A DNA stretch of 64,000 nt from Luscinia megarhynchos (lineage: Eukaryota > Chordata > Aves > Passeriformes > Turdidae): assembly GCA_034336665.1 (NCBI GenBank), contig CM067572.1, positions 3,960,286 through 4,024,285 on the forward strand, read 5' to 3'. This document shows positions 21,641-33,455 of this stretch, piece by piece (the first letter of the stretch is position 1; each line of letters starts with the position of its first letter). A program made the position numbers and the translations under genes. The notes under the pieces were generated by a model. It had not been told where the DNA came from. It did not search any database and saw only the letters and a list, made by a program, of their open reading frames with translations.

Positions 21641-24600
21641 TTTGGCTGGTCTCTAAATTCCTCAACAGAAGCCTGAGGTAGGTTCAATGCACTTCTAAGG
21701 AAGTGAATAGCAGCTCCTGCTGTTTTTATTACAATTTGCTGCTTATTCTTCTTATTCACTAGGACAAAAACCCTTGCCTTACATGAGTAATTCTGCTGCG
21801 TTTCAGCACAAGCAGTTATGTGAGTAATGTGATCACAAGTGGATCAAAGATAATGATTTAGAATAGAGTTCATGTGTTTAGTAATTTATCATCATCAGTC
21901 AGGTAAAGGCACTGCAGCAGCTAAGTGATGTGTTGTGTGAGTAATACCTGGTGCTGTAGCAGGAGGGCTTTTTGATGTTTCCCAGTGAGTTACAAACTCA
22001 CATCTAACACTAAATCAGTCTCTAGGATGGTACTAGAGAAGCAGACTTAAATGAAGAATTATGTGATTTTAAGACTGATAATAACATGAAAGTTAGAGTA
22101 TTATAATATTCCTGAGTGATGCACATGCACTGCCCAGAGATGTCCTCATGCAGCAAGGGAATCAGTGTGAGCCAACATGATTACTTTAACTTTAAGTAGC
22201 TAATTGCATCCTTGCTCTTTGCCTCCCTCAGTGGCAAGACCCCAAAACCCAACCTTTTTCCCTGAGATTTTGTCTCCAGTCAGTGGAGTGTCCCCATGGT
22301 GTGCTGCCCTGCCTGGCACATCATCCCACTGGTGTGCCTGCACACGAGTAAGAGAAGAGCTGCTGAAATATTATTGCTGTAGTTCCTGTTCGTGCCAGAG
22401 CTCACAGCCAAAGGAACTCGACATATTGCTTCTTTCTGTCTTAATTTACTTGGAGTAGAGCTGGTCACCCTGGTTATTAATTGCACATCTCCCAGTCCCT
22501 GTTGCTTCCCAGCTGGTTGTTTAATGAGTGGAACACACCTGCTGGTGCCCAGGTGTCTTAGGCAAGGCTCTGGAGAATCCAGATGCTTCCAAAATGTGTT
22601 GCTCCAGGGCTGGAGTGTTCTGAGACCTGTGCCCAGTGCTTCCTGCCTGCTCCCACCTGGGAGTGAAGGACAGCCAGGAGAGGCAGATGTTCCCTTCACT
22701 ACCAGACCAGGGTGGCCAAATCCTACCTGGAGCCACTCTGGCATTGCTGAGCACCACGAGGGCTCATCTAGCACAGCTCAACAGGTCCATCACTAAGACC
22801 TGGTTCAGTCATGCTCAGGCACACGTTTAAAGCTAAGTTTTAGTTGTGCAGCTGCAGGGAGAATGTGCCCAGGTGTGGAAGTGATGCACAAAGGGGCGTC
22901 TCCATCCTCAGCTTAAAAAAACTTTGTTGAGGAAGACTTGGCCACACTCAGGGAGCTGAGGATGTGCAGGAGGAATGGGCCAAACCTCTGAGGTCATGCT
23001 CACCAATAAACTAAAGCAAATGGCTGCTGAGAGGGGCTGCCCTGAGCCCATATGTGTGGTTTTATAGATGTTTACTGAAGTTTTGACACAGATACACCCA
23101 TAATCAGCTGTAGCATGGCAACAGAAACCCATTTCCCTCTAGGCAATGAGCCACTTTGATCCTGTCCTCTCAGAATTAGGGTGTGGTGCTGGAAACATAT
23201 GTGCTGCAAAAGCTCTTCTGTTCACCTGCCAGGGAGATTTAATTTATGGTATCATGACTTCCAATGAATTATTGATACAGTGACTGTGCAGAGGAACAGA
23301 AACAATAGAGTCATGTGCTGTGTGGCTCCACCTCACTGGCTTTGTTTCATAAGTGCCTGGGCTTTGCTCTGACAGTTTTATTGTGGGAAAAAATAGTTTT
23401 CTCTTAGAGATGTTCCAGCCTGGTGACAGCAAGGAATGGGCTGTGGTGGGAGCATAAATGCTGGCCAGAGCACCCAGTTCTGTGAAGATGACTTCATGGT
23501 CTGGAAGCAGGACTGCTATTCAATGAGCCAAGAAAACTCAAGAGAATTTTTCTCAATATACAAGAGAAAAATTACAGTTTCCAGCTCTTTCAATATTGGC
23601 ATTTTCCCGTTGACAACCACAGCTTAGCTACGTCTAATTCCTTGTAAATGAAAAATGTCTTAGGAATCTCTGTGGATCTGAGTCTGCTCCCGTTTACACG
23701 TGGGTGGTTTAATGAGTTCAGCAGACTCACCCTGGACTGAGGTGACACTCTGGCCAGGTTTTCATTTCCGTAGGAAGTAGCTGAAAAATGCCTGCTCTGT
23801 TTCTGGGCTCTGGTTACTTTGCATACTTAGATCTACTGCCTCTCACAGACTGACATGCTCAGACCCAACCATGGCTTTATATATAATAGAGGGCACAAAT
23901 CTGGGAGGGATTTGGGGGTTCAAATTTTTTTAAATTAATGTGAGAGTCACAGATGCTGCCCCCTGCTAATGTTGTTTTTGTATGACATACAGATCCCACT
24001 GCCACACAGAGCTGAAGATGTATTTGCTTTTTAAAATGTCTTAATAATCCAAACAACAATATGTTGCTTAAACATGATGATGATTTTAATATCTCAGGTG
24101 CTCTGAAAGAAAAGTTTTGATTATTTGGGCATTAAGAAGTCAATTACAGACTGCTCTGTTATCCTCTTTTTTTGCTTGGCTTCATGAAAAGCCCAAGATT
24201 GTGTTTATGTTTGTGTAAGCTTTTGCCATCCTATTTGCTTGAATGTTGCAGCATTTCAGAGAAAAAACATTAATTTAGCCATTAGGAGGCTTTCCTGTTC
24301 CCAGTGAATTTTCTAGAAAAATCTCCTGCTGCCTTTAAGGAAACATGGAAGAAATTTTATTACATGTGCGTGATTTCAGAACTGAGAAAACAGACTGTCT
24401 TCAGAAGGAAGTAGTGTCAAATCAGCCTACAAATATATCCTTTAAAATGATTTTGGCTGGAATCCTTTCTGATATGATCCCATCTGAGACTCTGAAGTTA
24501 CACAAAGAATGAATTTCCATCATTTTCATATAATCTGAAAAAAATTAGAGAAGGATATAATGTCTTGACTTGAGAGTCATGAATAACTCCCTGAGGAGAA

Positions 24601-26439
24601 TGATTTATGTTTTAAAATGCTTCCCTTTACTGCAACATGCACAAAGAAAGAGATTCTTTTGGGAGAGAGTTAATTAGTGAAACCAGTTGGAAAATTGGAG
24701 GATTCAAAATAGAAGCTGGTCACTCATTTGATCTTCCCTTGGCACGTGGTTAAAAATCCCACCCACTGGAGGGGTTGTACTTATCTAGGGGGTGGCTGGG
24801 GCACCTGGAAGTAAAATTGTAACATCTCTGTGCCTTAATTGGGGAATTAAGGACCAAAGGTGCCATAAAGTCCTGAGAGGTAATTCTGTCTGAGTCTCAG
24901 GTCATTAGTTTCCAGGCAATTACTCCTGCAGGGAGCCCAATGGCTAGGTTGCATATTTTGGGAGGATATCAAATTTTGACATAAACAGATGGAGAATCCA
25001 GCATGTTTTCTGAGGGCTCCTTCATCAGGTCATCAGCACTCCACTGTTCAAAAATGTGATCCCTCCCTCAGATTGGAATGTTTTGGCTTTAGCATCTCAA
25101 CACTTGTTCATGTTGTGCCTCTCTTTGGCAGAGAGAGGAATAACTAAGTGCCTGGCAATTTCTTTCTGTAGAGGCTCTCAGATTCAAGGATTCACATCAC
25201 CTCCCACCCTGCTTTTTAATGAAGTGAATTCTCAGGTACTGTAATTCCTCCTCTGTAAGGGCCTTTCTCCAGTCCTTGACAGGCTTTGGCTTTCCTTTCC
25301 TCTTTTTTTTTTTCCTTACTTCCAATTCTGTTGTCATTTTTTTTGATGTCTGCTGTACTCTAGCAGTCTGTTTTCAAGGGCTGAGGTAAAATTTCCTTCC
25401 TACATCTCCACTTACTGAAGAGCAACTAAATAAGCCTTTTTTTCCCTTGTTCTTGTTCAACGACTTGTTTTATCACAGCTATTGCATCCATGCTGTCTTC
25501 TCAGATATGTACTGCACATTTGAGTTCATGACAAGAGAACCCAAGATTCTTTGTTGACACTATTTACTACTCATCAGGAACTGTTTTGTTGGAAATTTTT
25601 ACCATCTTTAATAGATGAAAATGGGAAACCAGCCCTTGGACCTCTGCAAGACTCCCTAATTCTCTGTTGTCATGCAACAGAGATTCCCCATGGAGCAGTG
25701 CATTTTAAGAACAGATACTGAGTTTAATCTAGGTAACTTTTCTCTCTAGTGTTGTTTTTGGCTTGTTTGAGGGTTTTTGTTTATTTACCATATGTTTTTC
25801 AACTCTGCTAAGTCACATGCCTTAGCAATGTGTACCGATAAAACAAACACATGTAAATATCTTTAGCAATCAGACTTTCAGTCTCATGACAGTTTTTGGG
25901 CAGTTAAACAAATGCCTTGGCATGCTAAAATGTATTTGCTTGCTACTCAGGGACTACTGGGAGAATTAATTACTTAATACGCTAGATTAAATCAGACATG
26001 GCTCTTTTGAAACAAAAATCTTCTCCGAGGTCGGCCAGACACGGCTTCCCCCTCCTTTCCAGAGCCGCTTTCTGTGTTAGAGCACTCTCAGCACAGCCTG
26101 TGACAGGAGGGCACTAAGTCGATCTGTATAAACCATCATTTAATAGGCCACAAAACCCGGGCTGCAGAGCAGTTGTGAGAGCAGAGATCCGGCTTTTCCA
26201 CAGCGCTGCTGGAGCACACCGCGCCGGGCAGGCGGCTCCAAAATACCCGTGTGGAATCAACAAACAGCACCGAGTCGGGGTGACGTAAAGAGGAAGCCAA
26301 CTCCATTACCGGCCTCCAAGTCGCTGGGAGTTTTGCCGGCGCCGGGGGGAGGACGGAGCCGTAACGGGGTGCGGGTGCGGGGACCGGCGGGGACCGGCGG
26401 AGCTTCAGCACCGCGGACAGAGCCCGCGCCGCACGCGCG

Positions 26440-26750
26440 ACCGGCCCGAGCGTCCCCGGCGAGTGCCACCGACCCCGAGTGTCACCGGCCCGAATGTCAC
26501 CGGCGAGTGCCACCGAGCCCCCGGGTGTCACCGGCCCCGAGCGTCACCGGCGAGTGTCACCGGCCCCGAGCGTCCCCGGCGAGTGTCAGCGACCCCGAGT
26601 GTCACCGGCCCCGAGAGTCACCGACCCCCGGGTGTCACCGGCCCCGAGCGTCACCGGCGAGTGCCACCGACCCCCGGGTGTCACCGGCCCGAGCGTCACC
26701 GGTGACTGTCACCGGTCCCGAGTGTCACCGGCCCCGCGGGTATCACCTGC
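26440..26750. repeat. GC-rich minisatellite (GTCACCGG core) inside the CpG island
   Basis: About 15-20 imperfect copies of a 15-18 bp unit around gagcgtcaccggc, gagtgtcaccgg and gagtgccaccgac. The absence of stops produces long spurious ORFs on both strands (for example 26249-26977 plus). Copies are interspersed rather than identical, so the array looks old and reshuffled. Confidence 0.85.
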
Positions 26751-27296
26751 CCGCTCCCGCCTCCCTCGCTGTTTCCCTTCTGTTCGCATTCTGTCCCCCT
26801 CCCGCAGCGTCCCGACCTTCCCGCGGTGTGTTCCGTGCGGTCACCTGTAGCGAGAGCTGTCGCTTCGCTCAGGCCACCGGGGTCCCTCCTGTCACTCCGT
26901 TTTTCCCCGTTTCCAATCAATCCCGCGCCGTCAGCTCCGCCGCCCCCGCCTCCTCGCCGCCGCGGAGTGCCCCGTAAACACGGGGCCGCGCCGGGCCGGG
27001 CCGGGATGCTGGAGCGGGCTGGGGTCCCCCCCGGGCCCGGAGGAGCCGGAGCGCTGCTCCCTTTGCTTGCGGGGCACAAACCCGGCTCCGTCTGCTGGCG
27101 GGGGCGCCGCGGCCGCGCTCCCCGCGGGGCTCCGCGCAGACCTCCAGCCCTTCCCCGGGCTGGCCGCTCGTCCCCCGCACCCCGAGGGGCTCCGAGGGGC
27201 TCCCCGCACCCCGTTCCCTCCCCTCCTAGGAGCGGACACTCACCCGGCGGTGCTGCGGGGGCGGCCGCGCTGCTGCAGCCGGCGGGGCGGGGGGGC

Positions 27297-27347
27297 TGCA
27301 CCGGCGACACCGGCGACACCAGCGACACCGGCGACACCAGCGACCCC
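27297..27347. repeat. Short tandem repeat (accggcgac / accagcgac, 9 bp)
   Basis: Five to six 9-bp units, alternating ccggcgaca and ccagcgaca. It falls in the predicted first exon of SLC7A14 and shares an ACCGGCGA core with the minisatellite at 26.44-26.75 kb. Confidence 0.8.
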
Positions 27348-27383
27348 GCTGCCGGCCGCGCAGCAGGGCGGAGGGAGGGGGCA

Positions 27384-27421
27384 GGGATGGATGGATGGAG
27401 GGAGGGAGGGAGGGAGGGAGG
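27384..27421. repeat. (GGAT)n/(GGGA)n purine tract, G-quadruplex-prone
   Basis: Three GGAT units run into about six GGGA units on the plus strand. Consecutive GGG runs separated by single A bases fit a stable G-quadruplex pattern, close to the inferred transcription start. Confidence 0.85.
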
Positions 27422-28329
27422 AGGGCGCTGCAGCTCCTCAATTATTCAGCGCTTCCCCTCCCCGCCTGCCGCATGTGACCGCCGGCAATACCCACGGGCC
27501 GTGCTGGCCCCGGGAGAGCTCCCTGCAGCCCCCATGGCCACCTCCCCTCCCTGCCAGTCCTCCCCGCCTGTCCCAGTGTCCTGAGGGCTGCGGGTGGCCT
27601 CCCCCAAACTGTCTGACGGATGACAAATAACTCTCCTGGCTGCCTCCTCCAGCGCAGGGCTTTCGTCACCCCTGGGACAGAGCGTAGGGAATCTCGTTTT
27701 TGTTTTCTCCTTGAACTGTGAGATTTGGGTGTTAATGCTGTAATCCCGGAACAGGCAGAATTAGGACTAAAATAATTCCTCATGCATTGCAGCATGCTGT
27801 GCTGTCCAGCTCTCTGCACAGCTCGGCTGGGAGGAGTTAGGTATCAGGTGCAGGATATATTTAATATTTTATATCTGTAGCTACTTTAGAGGATAGCTGG
27901 AATTCATGATCAAGAATATTCCCTTTTGCAGTTTTGTTTCTCAGTTTCTGGTTTGGTTTGCTCTAGAAACACTCCCTTTCTGTATCTGTATTGTACCATT
28001 TTGACATCAAATCCAAACTGGGTTCATCTCCAGTGATGCCTGGTGAGGATCTGGTTTCAGTCTCTGTTACAGTTTCATTCTACAGCTTCTAACAGGACCT
28101 ATACTCAACGAGAGCTGTGTCTGCAGAGGAGAGAGACCTTTCATCCTCCAAAAACTGAAATAAATGTCTGCTGATAAAAGTTAAAGGTGGGATCTTTCAG
28201 TGCAACCAGTTCAATTCAGAAGCCAATGTTTGCCTAACATTGAGTGACCCTGACAGGAGCTGCATCCATGGCAGTGACCTTCTGGGGGCATGCAGACAGT
28301 GACATTGCACAGATAAACACAGACAGGAT

Positions 28330-28386
28330 GGGGGCTGGACTGGGTGACCTTTATCCTTCCAGCCCAAACTATTCTATGATTCTATA
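28330..28386 (+). mobile_element. CR1 LINE 3'-terminal fragment
   Basis: gggctggactgggtgacctt, then a typical CR1 end (ccagcccaaactattctatg, attctata). This is the extreme 3' end only. Confidence 0.85.
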
Positions 28387-31300
28387 CCCATGATCCTGTT
28401 GTTGGCCAGGAGAGTGGACCACATGCCATCTCCAATTTCCTTTCCAGCCTTGACTTCCATGGCAGATTTTGTGTCTTTCCAGATGAGTGCCATAATCTTC
28501 CCAGTTTCTCACTGGAGTCCTTCCTCTCTCCAGCATAGCTTTTCCTTCCTCTCTTCCCTCCCTCACAGGAGTCTCCTTGCAGTCTCTCTCTTCCCAAACA
28601 GGCACAGAAAAGGCCTCTCCCAGGCTGCTGCTAGCCAGCAGAAGGTGTCATCACAGGATGACAGGATGCTCTGTTCCCTTCCTGCCACTCTGGCCAGCAC
28701 ACATCACATCATACAGCACAGAGCCAAAGTGCAGTCAGCTGATTGCCCTCCTCACAACCAGCAGTTTTGAAACCCTGTTTTCATTCTTTTCCTTATTCTT
28801 TGATTTCCTGAAAGCAGTACTCAGAGCTGCAGCTGCTCTCCTGTCCTTGTCTGTGGTCCCCATGATTCCCTTTGGTTGTTTCTCTTCACACCCACTGGCT
28901 TCCCCCAGCTGCTGTACTCAGCCCCTGGACACTGGATAGAGCTGTGGATGGCTGAGATCAGGAGCTTCCCTTGGATTACATCAGTGCAAAAGAGAAAACC
29001 TTCTCCATTTGTTATTCCCTCTTGTTTTGCATCACTTTTAAGACCGTGGTGAGCTCCAGCTGACAGCACCTCCGGCCTTTTGTGCTCACTCCAAAGTCCT
29101 TGGTGTTTGCAGAGTGTGTGAGAAAAGGACATGGGCTGGTGTGTTTCTGAAAGGATTGGCAGTGTGGCCAAAATTTAGGGGGGATTTGTCTGTGTGTGTT
29201 CAGAATAATTTGATTAATATTTATCAGTTGAGGCTGGTACCAGAGCACAGGCAGTTGGGTTGGTAGCAGCAGAGTGGAGTTTGTGTGTCCTCTTAACAAT
29301 CATTGTGCAGTACCTCGATACTGCCCCCATCTTCCACCTTCCCTCTGTGGCTCAGAGATCCTTCTTCAGAGGACTTTGCTATTTAGTAGCTTTCCAGACC
29401 CTGTTTTATCCCAGCCTTAATCTCCTTTCTGTAAGTTTTCTTCTGTTTTATCCAGTGGCATCTGCTGTTAGCTACACAAAACAACCTGCCACCACCTTGA
29501 GTAATAAATGTCCCAAACACTTTGTCAGAGGATCACTTAAGCTCTTTCTCATTAATCTTTACCCTGTTCTCATGAGTTTTGTAACTTCCAATCTTGCAGG
29601 AGTTGAATCTTCAATTTTTACAGCTGCCTCTCTAATGTTTCACTCTGGGTTGATCAAATGTAGATGAGGAATGAATGAGGACAAGTTAGTCTCTCAAGTC
29701 CCATCAGTGATGTCACCCTCAGATTAAGGTAAAATTTTCCACAGCAGCCAAGCACATGATGGCATATTTGCTGTAAAATTTCCTCTGTCCCCATGCACTG
29801 TCCAATTTCTAGACCAAGCTAATTTCTCCCCATTTTTCTGTAGAAATTTGGCTATCTGGTCATTTCAATACTTAATCCTATTTGAATTTGACCAAGGTTT
29901 TGGCCTCAGTAACACCTTGTAGCAGGGATTCCACCAGCTGCAGTCTCATTATCTTGGCTATTTTTCTTCTCAGCATCAAATTCGGCCATTCCAATTTTGT
30001 GGGACATAATTTCCTTTTTTTCTTACTCTAAATACAGAGAGAAGAAGCCAGCAAAAGCTGCCCTATTGACTTTCTTTCTTACTGTTATTAAAATGTTTGT
30101 TTACCTCTCATAATCCCCTCATACTTGTCTCATCTGTGACTAATTAATCATGCCATTTAAACACCACAGTTCCTGCTTTTCTGAGTTATCTCTTTGTCTG
30201 CACAGCTTAGTATTAGAACAGTCAATATCTCTTGGCCTGCTGACCCCTAGATTCTTCTAGGGCTTCCAGCATCCTCACCTTATGGGCCCTCTCTCCCTCC
30301 ATGAAATCTCCTCAGAGAGGAAAGGCTCATCTCCAATTCCATTAGTTTGATGAGTTTTCCTCAGTGCTATTTCTCAAAATGTTTTGACATCATCAAAACT
30401 GACTAATGGAATGCTCAAAACAAACTTGGGTTCCCCTTGGATTTACATCAGGATCCCAACATGTGTGCTTGGTCACCCCAAAACATTTGTGTTGGTCTTA
30501 CAAAAGTGCAGTGATTTGAGTTATGTTTCCAAAGGAAAAAAAACCACAAACCTATTTGAAACTAAGAGGGAGAAGCTGCAGCACCTTTCCTGTGCCATTT
30601 GTGTGTCCGTGTGTGCTGGCTGCCCTCTCTCCTGTTAGATGAGTGGGGCTGAGGGCACAGCACATCTCACTCCTGTCATTTAGTGAAGGTGGCTGGAGAG
30701 TGTCAGCTGTCTGTTAGGAACCACTGATATTTCATAGAAAAGCACTTCTGCAAGCACCAGGCTGCACAGGGACATCACAGAAAGCAGCCACTGGGATGAA
30801 GTGATGGGAGCTGGTTCCCCTCCAGCTGCTTGCTCTGCATGTCCCATGGATCATGTCCATGGCTCTGACAAGTGTTCTGTCTTTGATTTGGTCTGTAGCA
30901 TCTCCCGGGACAGCAGTATCTCCCAGACATCCACTGCAGAGTTCAGCTGACAGAGTCTCTGAGCAGAGACCAGGTGGAGCCCTGCAGAAGCCCTGGTTTT
31001 TTTTTAGAAACATTGCCATGATGCTTGGCCTCTCTTTTTCTTCCTTTTGCATCAGTTGGAATCTCAGTGAGTACCTATAGGGGTCAGAGTGATGGAGGCA
31101 TCCATGTAGGAGGATAAGAAGGATTAATCTTGCTGTCTCATCTGATGACTAGTGCCACGATGAATACCAGCATGAGGAAGGGCAGTCCTGTAATTAAAGC
31201 CTTGACTCAAGACTTACAAACTTGTAAAACCTCACTTGAGTTACTGGCTCTGCAATAGGAGTCTTGGGTGAGTTTCAGAGTTCTTTGTATCCCAGTCATC

Positions 31301-33279
31301 TGAAATTACATTGGAAGTTTTGCCCAGTCTCAGGGAGTGATCTGGCTGCACAGGCTGTAATTTCTTTTGGTGAGGGATTGTCTCTACTTTCTTTATGAGT
31401 TCTCAGTGGGGCAGTTCAGCTGGGGGAATTCACTTGCAATTAGCTGTACAGGTGAAAGAAAGTGCCTGGAGTGGTGAGCTGGGCCTCCCTCCTCCCTGAC
31501 CCCATGAGCTCTTTCCCTGATGCACAGGGACTGCAGCCCAGCAGGGGATGAGCCCAGCTCTCACAGTGCACCCGCTTCATTTTTTAAATTAGTTGTCTGC
31601 AGTAGAACTGGCCATGGGTTTAATTTATGCTCAGGGCAATGGAAAGGATTATTCTGAGGTTTTTCCTGCATTGCTAACGAGGCATCTTGGACAGGTTGAA
31701 AGGAAACATCCACATGGATGTTTCTCATAAACCCTTATCAAGTGCTTCCCTCTGCATCAGTGGTGCGTGGGCATTAACAGAAATGGGTAAAATCCCAGCA
31801 GAGTAAACACTGGGAGTGCTTTGCCATTTGATGTTATCCAGCTAAAATTTCTCCCAGCCCCTTTGTTTCTTGCTCTGTGTCATCCATGCTAGATTGGGCA
31901 GAGAAGATGGGTAATGCATCCATCAGACACATTGGCTGTTCAGAGACACACGGGGTGATGGAGCATTAAATAAATCCCTTTCAAATCCCCATGCAAACAC
32001 ACAGTCCAAGCCTGGCTCCAGCATGAGCTGTGTCCTCTCCCCTGGCTGGAAGCTGTCACTGGTGCATGCAAAAAAAGTTTTTCAGTTGTGCCACCACCAT
32101 CCCCCAAGGGGAGCATGGAGACAGCAGCCTTGAGCTCAGCCACAGACACAGGAAGAGCCGTGTGATGGGGCTGGGGGATGTGTGGGGGGCAGACCCCCGT
32201 GGGGACACCCCACCTTTGGGGCTGCAGTCCCCAGTGGGGCTGCCCTGCCTGCCCTGGGACAGGGGCTGCAGAGCAGGCTTGCCCCGGGGGGAGGCTGGAT
32301 AAAGCAGCTGCCAGCGAGAGGGGATTAAATGATTCAGTGTTTGGAGGCTGCTGCCTTATTTAAAGGACCACACACTATTTTTTTTTCTTATTCAGAGGAG
32401 TCTGCTTTTAACAACCAAACCAGACAGAAGTAATTTTTTTGTTGCCTTCTCAGCTTCTTCATCTCATGGGTTAATATGAATGTTTTGGGCCACTGTGTAG
32501 CTGCTAAGTAGGACCCATTCATCGAGGTCTCACCATGTATGCTGTGATGATTATGGATTAATCAAGTGATACTTGATCAGTTCCTGCTGTCCTGCAGTGG
32601 GTTTAGCTCATCTAGATTTTGATTAAAGTCACAGGGTGAAGTTGATGTCAGGATTTGGTCTTAGTTGTCTGTTCTGAGAGTAACAAAGTAATAACAGCAC
32701 AAAGATGATACCAGAGCAGGGACATTTAGTGGATCTGTCTGGAGATCATAAAAAGGCTGTGAGTCTGGGTGTAGAGTTGTCACAGGGCAAATCTCTGTGT
32801 TAGGCATGTCTGGCTCCCCTTGGATGCTCCCCTGAAAAGCCTGATGTCTCTCAGCTCCCCAAAACCTACCAGCCATGCTGAGTTTGATGGGATGTGCCAC
32901 ATGGAGCCTGCACCTGCTGACCCCGACTTGTCTGGTGGCTCAGTGCTCATCCCAGGGTGCTGGGTCCTGGTGTTTGCCACCTGCCTTGTGCCCTGTAAAG
33001 AGGTGCCTCTGAAGCTGAGAGGATTGCTTGGCTTAGCTGGTTACTCATCTCAGTAAAGCTGTGGTTCTAGCAGGAGCCACATGGGCTGCTTTTAGGCAGA
33101 AAATCACTCCCATCAGTAAAGAGCTCAGAGATCTTGTTTTTATTTTGCTGTAGGGGCAGGTGCTGCAAATGGTTTTGTTAACAGTGTGGGAATGCTTTGA
33201 GGACAAGGCTTTGGCAAGGGGACACAGCCTGGTGCACCTGCAGTGAGCAGGGAAGATGTGCTGCCACAGGGCTTATTCA

Positions 33280-33455
33280 CAGAAACACAGAATAATTTGG
33301 GTTGGAAGAAACCTTAAACACCACCTCATTCCAGCCCCCTGCCATGGGCAGGAACCCCTTCCACCAGACCAGGTTGCTCCAAGCCCCATCCAGCCTGGCT
33401 TTAAACAATTCAAGGGAGTTCTGGGAGGCTGCTGAGGGCTGACCTGCTCTGCTGT
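33280..33455 (-). mobile_element. CR1 LINE 3'-end fragment
   Basis: It reads cagaataatttgggttggaa, then ccctgccatgggcaggaacc, ccagaccaggttgctccaag and ccatccagcctggctttaaa, the reverse complement of the CR1 3' region. Moderately diverged, no coding capacity. Confidence 0.9.

Larger units (their letters stand above)
14830..27243 (-). other. Inferred SLC7A14 5' UTR intron
   Basis: The right boundary rests on the predicted non-coding first exon in the CpG island. The interval holds a (GTTTT)n run, a CpG-rich patch with a CRE, a CR1 fragment and AT-rich, possibly regulatory stretches (20.88-21.70 kb). I found no ORF with a recognisable product in it. Confidence 0.5.
27244..27440 (-). other. SLC7A14: Predicted SLC7A14 non-coding first exon
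   Basis: On the minus strand CACCGCCGG is followed by gtgagtgt, a near-perfect donor at 27243. Upstream lies GC-rich 5' UTR-like DNA including a GTCGCCGGT repeat. This is the best partner I see for the acceptor at 14830. The transcription start is not determined; the right boundary is arbitrary. Confidence 0.4.
26100..27600. promoter_or_regulatory. CpG island, probable SLC7A14 promoter region
   Basis: Dense CpG dinucleotides and GC boxes appear abruptly between ordinary AT-rich flanks. The island lies upstream of SLC7A14 in gene sense, contains a good minus-strand splice donor (27243/27244) and lacks a clear TATA box, as is usual for a neuronal CpG-island promoter. Much of its left half is a GC-rich tandem repeat. 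Confidence 0.7.

Noticed and set aside
21353..21676. 107-codon plus-strand ORF
   Set aside because: No resemblance to a known protein and no splice context. The sequence looks regulatory (octamer sites) rather than coding.
26249..27630. Long plus- and minus-strand ORFs across the CpG island
   Set aside because: GC-rich DNA lacks stop codons, and the frames run through tandem repeats without recognisable domains.
32160..32300. GC- and G-run-rich stretch as a second CpG-island promoter
   Set aside because: It is G/C-rich but has few CpG dinucleotides, and no convincing first exon follows.
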